This document shows positions 5,047 through 6,186 of a stretch of DNA of 6,186 bases, piece by piece (the stretch's first letter is position 1; each line of letters starts with the position of its first letter). A program made the translations under genes and the position numbers. This stretch comes from Candidatus Omnitrophota bacterium. GTDB taxonomy: Bacteria; Omnitrophota; Gorgyraeia; Gygaellales; Profunditerraquicolaceae. A model generated the notes under the pieces. That model saw only the letters and a list, made by a program, of their open reading frames with translations. It did no database searches and was not told where the DNA came from. The stretch is taken from assembly GCA_030691585.1 (NCBI GenBank), contig JAUYEC010000157.1, positions 1 to 6,186 of the forward strand, given 5' to 3'.

Positions 5047-5586
5047 TTAACTCTTCTCTACAATAGCCACCTCGTCTAAGCCATCAGTCTCTTCAAGCCT
5101 AACTTCTACGGTTTCATTTTTGGCCGTAGGAATATTCTTGCCGACAAAATCCGCCCGGATCGGCAATTCCCGGTGCCCGCGGTCAACTAATACTGCCAGT
5201 TGGATTGACTTTGGCCGGCCGAAATCAATTAAGGCGTCTAACGCCGCCCGGATCGTCCGGCCGGTATATAAAACATCGTCTACCAGCACTACGTTCTTAT
5301 CGCTGATGTCAAAGTCTATTTCTGTCTTACGCACTAAAGGCTTTGCGGCGATTAAAGTTAGGTCATCGCGGTAGAGGGTGATATCCAGAATCCCCACGGC
5401 TGCGGGGGCATTGTCAATTTTTTCAATTGCGTTGGCTAAACGTTTTGCCAGAAATGCGCCGCGGTTACGGATCCCGATCAGGCAGAGCTCCTTTGTGCTT
5501 CTGTTCTTTTCCATGATCTCATGCGCGATACGCGTCAGCGCCCGGTTAATCGCCTCTTGATCCAGTATCTTCGCCTTCTCCCTCAT
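5047..5586 (-). CDS. pyrR: PyrR, pyrimidine operon attenuation regulator / uracil phosphoribosyltransferase homologue
   Basis: PyrR is a type I phosphoribosyltransferase that binds pyr leader RNA when UMP is plentiful and thereby favours transcription termination; many members also retain uracil phosphoribosyltransferase activity. The 179-aa length is typical. The PRPP-binding motif VVLVDDVLYTGRT lies at 99-111. GIRNRG (38-43), ITLYRDD (69-75) and VDRGHRELPIRADFVGKNIPT-type sequence (134-154) are diagnostic of PyrR rather than other PRTases. The start is the ATG at 5586, with GAGG 5 nt upstream, directly after the attenuator T-tract. It is the first gene of the operon and is followed by pyrB after a 100-bp spacer. 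The leader at 5598-5703 contains a matching PyrR-binding hairpin and a terminator, so the gene most likely controls itself and the genes downstream. Confidence 0.97.
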   Translation of the reverse strand: MREKAKILDQEAINRALTRIAHEIMEKNRSTKELCLIGIRNRGAFLAKRLANAIEKIDNAPAAVGILDITLYRDDLTLIAAKPLVRKTEIDFDISDKNVVLVDDVLYTGRTIRAALDALIDFGRPKSIQLAVLVDRGHRELPIRADFVGKNIPTAKNETVEVRLEETDGLDEVAIVEKS

Positions 5587-5597
5587 CTCTACCTCAC

Positions 5598-5629
5598 AAA
5601 AAAAGCTCCCAGGGTCATCCTGAGAGCTT
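5598..5629 (-). terminator. Intrinsic terminator acting as the pyr attenuator
   Basis: On the minus strand AAGCTCTCAGG (5629-5619) pairs with CCTGGGAGCTT (5613-5603) over 11 bp with one G-T wobble, around the 5-nt loop ATGAC. Seven T residues (5604-5598) follow, the first overlapping the stem end. It lies between the promoter and pyrR, so it must be conditional. An alternative fold is available: CTGGGAAGC from the PyrR-binding hairpin can pair with GCTCTCAG of the terminator 5' arm (8 bp, one bulged A), which would act as the antiterminator. Confidence 0.9.
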
Positions 5630-5662
5630 GAATTTTAGCTGTTTCTGTTTTCATCTTACTTT

Positions 5663-5693
5663 CCTTGCCGGCTTCCCAGAGCCAGCTTAAAGG
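5663..5693 (-). promoter_or_regulatory. PyrR-binding RNA hairpin (PyrR element, anti-antiterminator)
   Basis: The minus-strand RNA reads CCUU, a UAA bulge, upper stem GCUGGCU, hexaloop CUGGGA, then AGCCGGC and AAGG. The 7-bp upper stem, the asymmetric bulge on the 5' side giving the CCUUUAA sequence, the 4-bp lower stem and a hexaloop fitting CNGNGA all match the binding loop I recall for Bacillus PyrR. Stabilised by PyrR-UMP, this hairpin would sequester CUGGGAAGC and free the terminator 5' arm. It starts about 10 nt after the predicted transcription start. Confidence 0.88.
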
Positions 5694-5709
5694 TTAAATT
5701 ATTAAAGTA

Positions 5710-5738
5710 AGTATACCGTCTAACTAAGGCCTTGTCAA
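5710..5738 (-). promoter_or_regulatory. Sigma70-type promoter of the pyrR-pyrB-pyrC-endoQ operon
   Basis: On the minus strand the -35 is TTGACA (5738-5733), the spacer is exactly 17 bp, and the -10 is TATACT (5715-5710). The -35 is a perfect consensus match and the -10 has five of six bases. The expected start of transcription is near 5703, giving a leader of about 117 nt before the pyrR ATG, enough for the PyrR hairpin and attenuator. Confidence 0.88.
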
Positions 5739-5760
5739 GTTTATTTTTAGGTGGTATAAT
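5732..5760 (+). promoter_or_regulatory. Divergent sigma70-type promoter of the AbiEii-type pair
   Basis: The -35 is TTGTCA (5732-5737), the spacer is 17 bp, and the -10 is a perfect TATAAT (5755-5760) preceded by TGG, an extended -10. Transcription should start near 5767, only a few bases before the ribosome site. Its -35 overlaps the pyr promoter -35 (5733-5738) by five bases on the opposite strand. Confidence 0.8.
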
Positions 5761-5770
5761 TAATATTATT

Positions 5771-5777
5771 GGAGGGG
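5771..5777 (+). promoter_or_regulatory. Strong ribosome binding site fixing the start of the 68-aa gene
   Basis: GGAGGGG is followed by 6 nt and then ATG at 5784. The in-frame TTG at 5769 lies at the 5' edge of this site and cannot use it, so translation should start at 5784. Confidence 0.8.
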
Positions 5778-5783
5778 CGAATT

Positions 5784-5990
5784 ATGTATAATTGGAGCGT
5801 GGATTTAAAAGAATTAAAAAAAGATAAAGAGGCATATACTATCTGGCGCCTCCAGCAGCTCATCAATTATGGGCTGGCCGGCGAACGGCTGAGTAAAAGG
5901 TTAGTTAAAAAATACTGGGATAAATTATATCTGGATCCTCCTACCAAGCGCTACCTCAAATTTCTCTTATGGCCCAAAAAGGAATACTAA
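5784..5990 (+). CDS. Small 68-aa protein, putative antitoxin-like partner of the AbiEii-type gene
   Basis: This is a complete, small, basic and aromatic-rich protein (MYNWSVDLKEL at the start, FLLWPKKEY at the end) without signal peptide, membrane segment or cysteines. It looks mainly helical: a charged first helix, a middle segment WRLQQLINYGLAGERLSKRLVKKYW, then a PPTKRYLKFLLW tail. I recall similar short hypothetical proteins directly ahead of AbiEii/AbiGii-type nucleotidyltransferases in candidate-phylum genomes, but I know of no assigned function. It is not the usual winged-helix AbiEi antitoxin, which is much longer. The start has a strong ribosome site and a near-consensus promoter. 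Its 3' end overlaps the next gene by 22 nt, so the two are probably translationally coupled and act together. The antitoxin role is inferred only from position and size. Confidence 0.8.
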   Translation: MYNWSVDLKELKKDKEAYTIWRLQQLINYGLAGERLSKRLVKKYWDKLYLDPPTKRYLKFLLWPKKEY

Positions 5991-6186
5991 CTTCAGACCA
6001 GAAAAAGTTTTTGCAACTTGCCTCGGAAGAAAATTATATCGCCAGCGAGTTCTACTTAAGCGGCGGAACAGCCCTGTCGGCCTTTTATCTATTCCACCGC
6101 TATTCTGAAGATTTGGATTTTTTCATTGAAAAAGAAGAGGTGAATTTAGAGCTCGTCAAGCGGTTCATCGGGAAGATGGAAAAGAA
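5969..6186 (+). CDS. AbiEii/AbiGii-family nucleotidyltransferase, probable toxin (N-terminal 72 codons)
   Basis: The frame is open from the ATG at 5969 to the window edge, so the C-terminus is missing. The visible part carries the nucleotidyltransferase signature: FYLSGGTALSAFYL (28-41) followed by HRYSEDLDFF (43-52). The GG pair (32-33) and the D48/D50 pair are the expected nucleotide- and metal-binding residues. The family includes AbiEii toxins of abortive-infection and type IV toxin-antitoxin systems and related MenT enzymes, which modify tRNA or other acceptors with nucleotides. The beginning GILTSDQKKFL resembles the usual start of the family, which supports the ATG at 5969 although no Shine-Dalgarno precedes it. 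It overlaps the 68-aa gene by 22 nt, so translation likely depends on reinitiation. Toxicity is inferred from the family. Confidence 0.88.
   Translation, partial: MAQKGILTSDQKKFLQLASEENYIASEFYLSGGTALSAFYLFHRYSEDLDFFIEKEEVNLELVKRFIGKMEK

Overview
The window looks like a bacterial chromosome fragment from an uncultivated lineage. I lean towards Candidatus Omnitrophota (Omnitrophica) or a similar candidate phylum. The reasons are the short N-terminal 'LKSGKKIEGKI' domain ahead of TPR repeats, the GCAGG palindromes inside and between genes, and the GAGCGAACGC-type spacer repeats. This is recall of general genome style, not a match, and could be wrong.

Layout, left to right. (1) 1-833, minus: the first 277 codons of an exported TPR protein whose C-terminus lies outside the window. 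(2) 834-1205: about 370 bases without a credible gene, packed with inverted repeats. (3) 1206-1277, minus: tRNA-Arg(CCG), with no encoded CCA. (4) 1278-1387: a spacer with four alternating copies of an 8-mer that can form hairpins. (5) 1388-5586, minus: a pyrimidine operon in transcription order pyrR, pyrB, pyrC, endoQ-like gene. The pyrR-pyrB and pyrB-pyrC spacers are each about 100 bp and each is filled by a long inverted repeat. The pyrC-endoQ junction overlaps by 13 bp. (6) 5587-5767: a regulatory region with a near-consensus sigma70 promoter for the operon, a PyrR-binding hairpin, an intrinsic terminator (attenuator), and a second divergent promoter whose -35 hexamer overlaps the first. 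(7) 5784-6186, plus: a 68-aa protein followed, with a 22-nt overlap, by the start of an AbiEii/AbiGii-type nucleotidyltransferase, a probable toxin-antitoxin or abortive-infection pair cut by the window edge.

How the genes work together. PyrB and PyrC catalyse consecutive steps of de novo UMP synthesis (carbamoyl phosphate + aspartate to carbamoyl aspartate to dihydroorotate). PyrR should sense UMP and bind the leader hairpin, letting the attenuator form and shutting down its own operon. The last gene, an endonuclease Q-like PHP nuclease for deaminated bases in DNA, would then be under pyrimidine control. Its C-terminus ends in QLSLF, a textbook bacterial sliding-clamp-binding motif.

The most interesting points are the clamp motif on the EndoQ-like protein and its place in a PyrR-regulated operon, the palindrome inserted in frame into that gene, the interlocked divergent promoters, and the small partner of the AbiEii-type protein.
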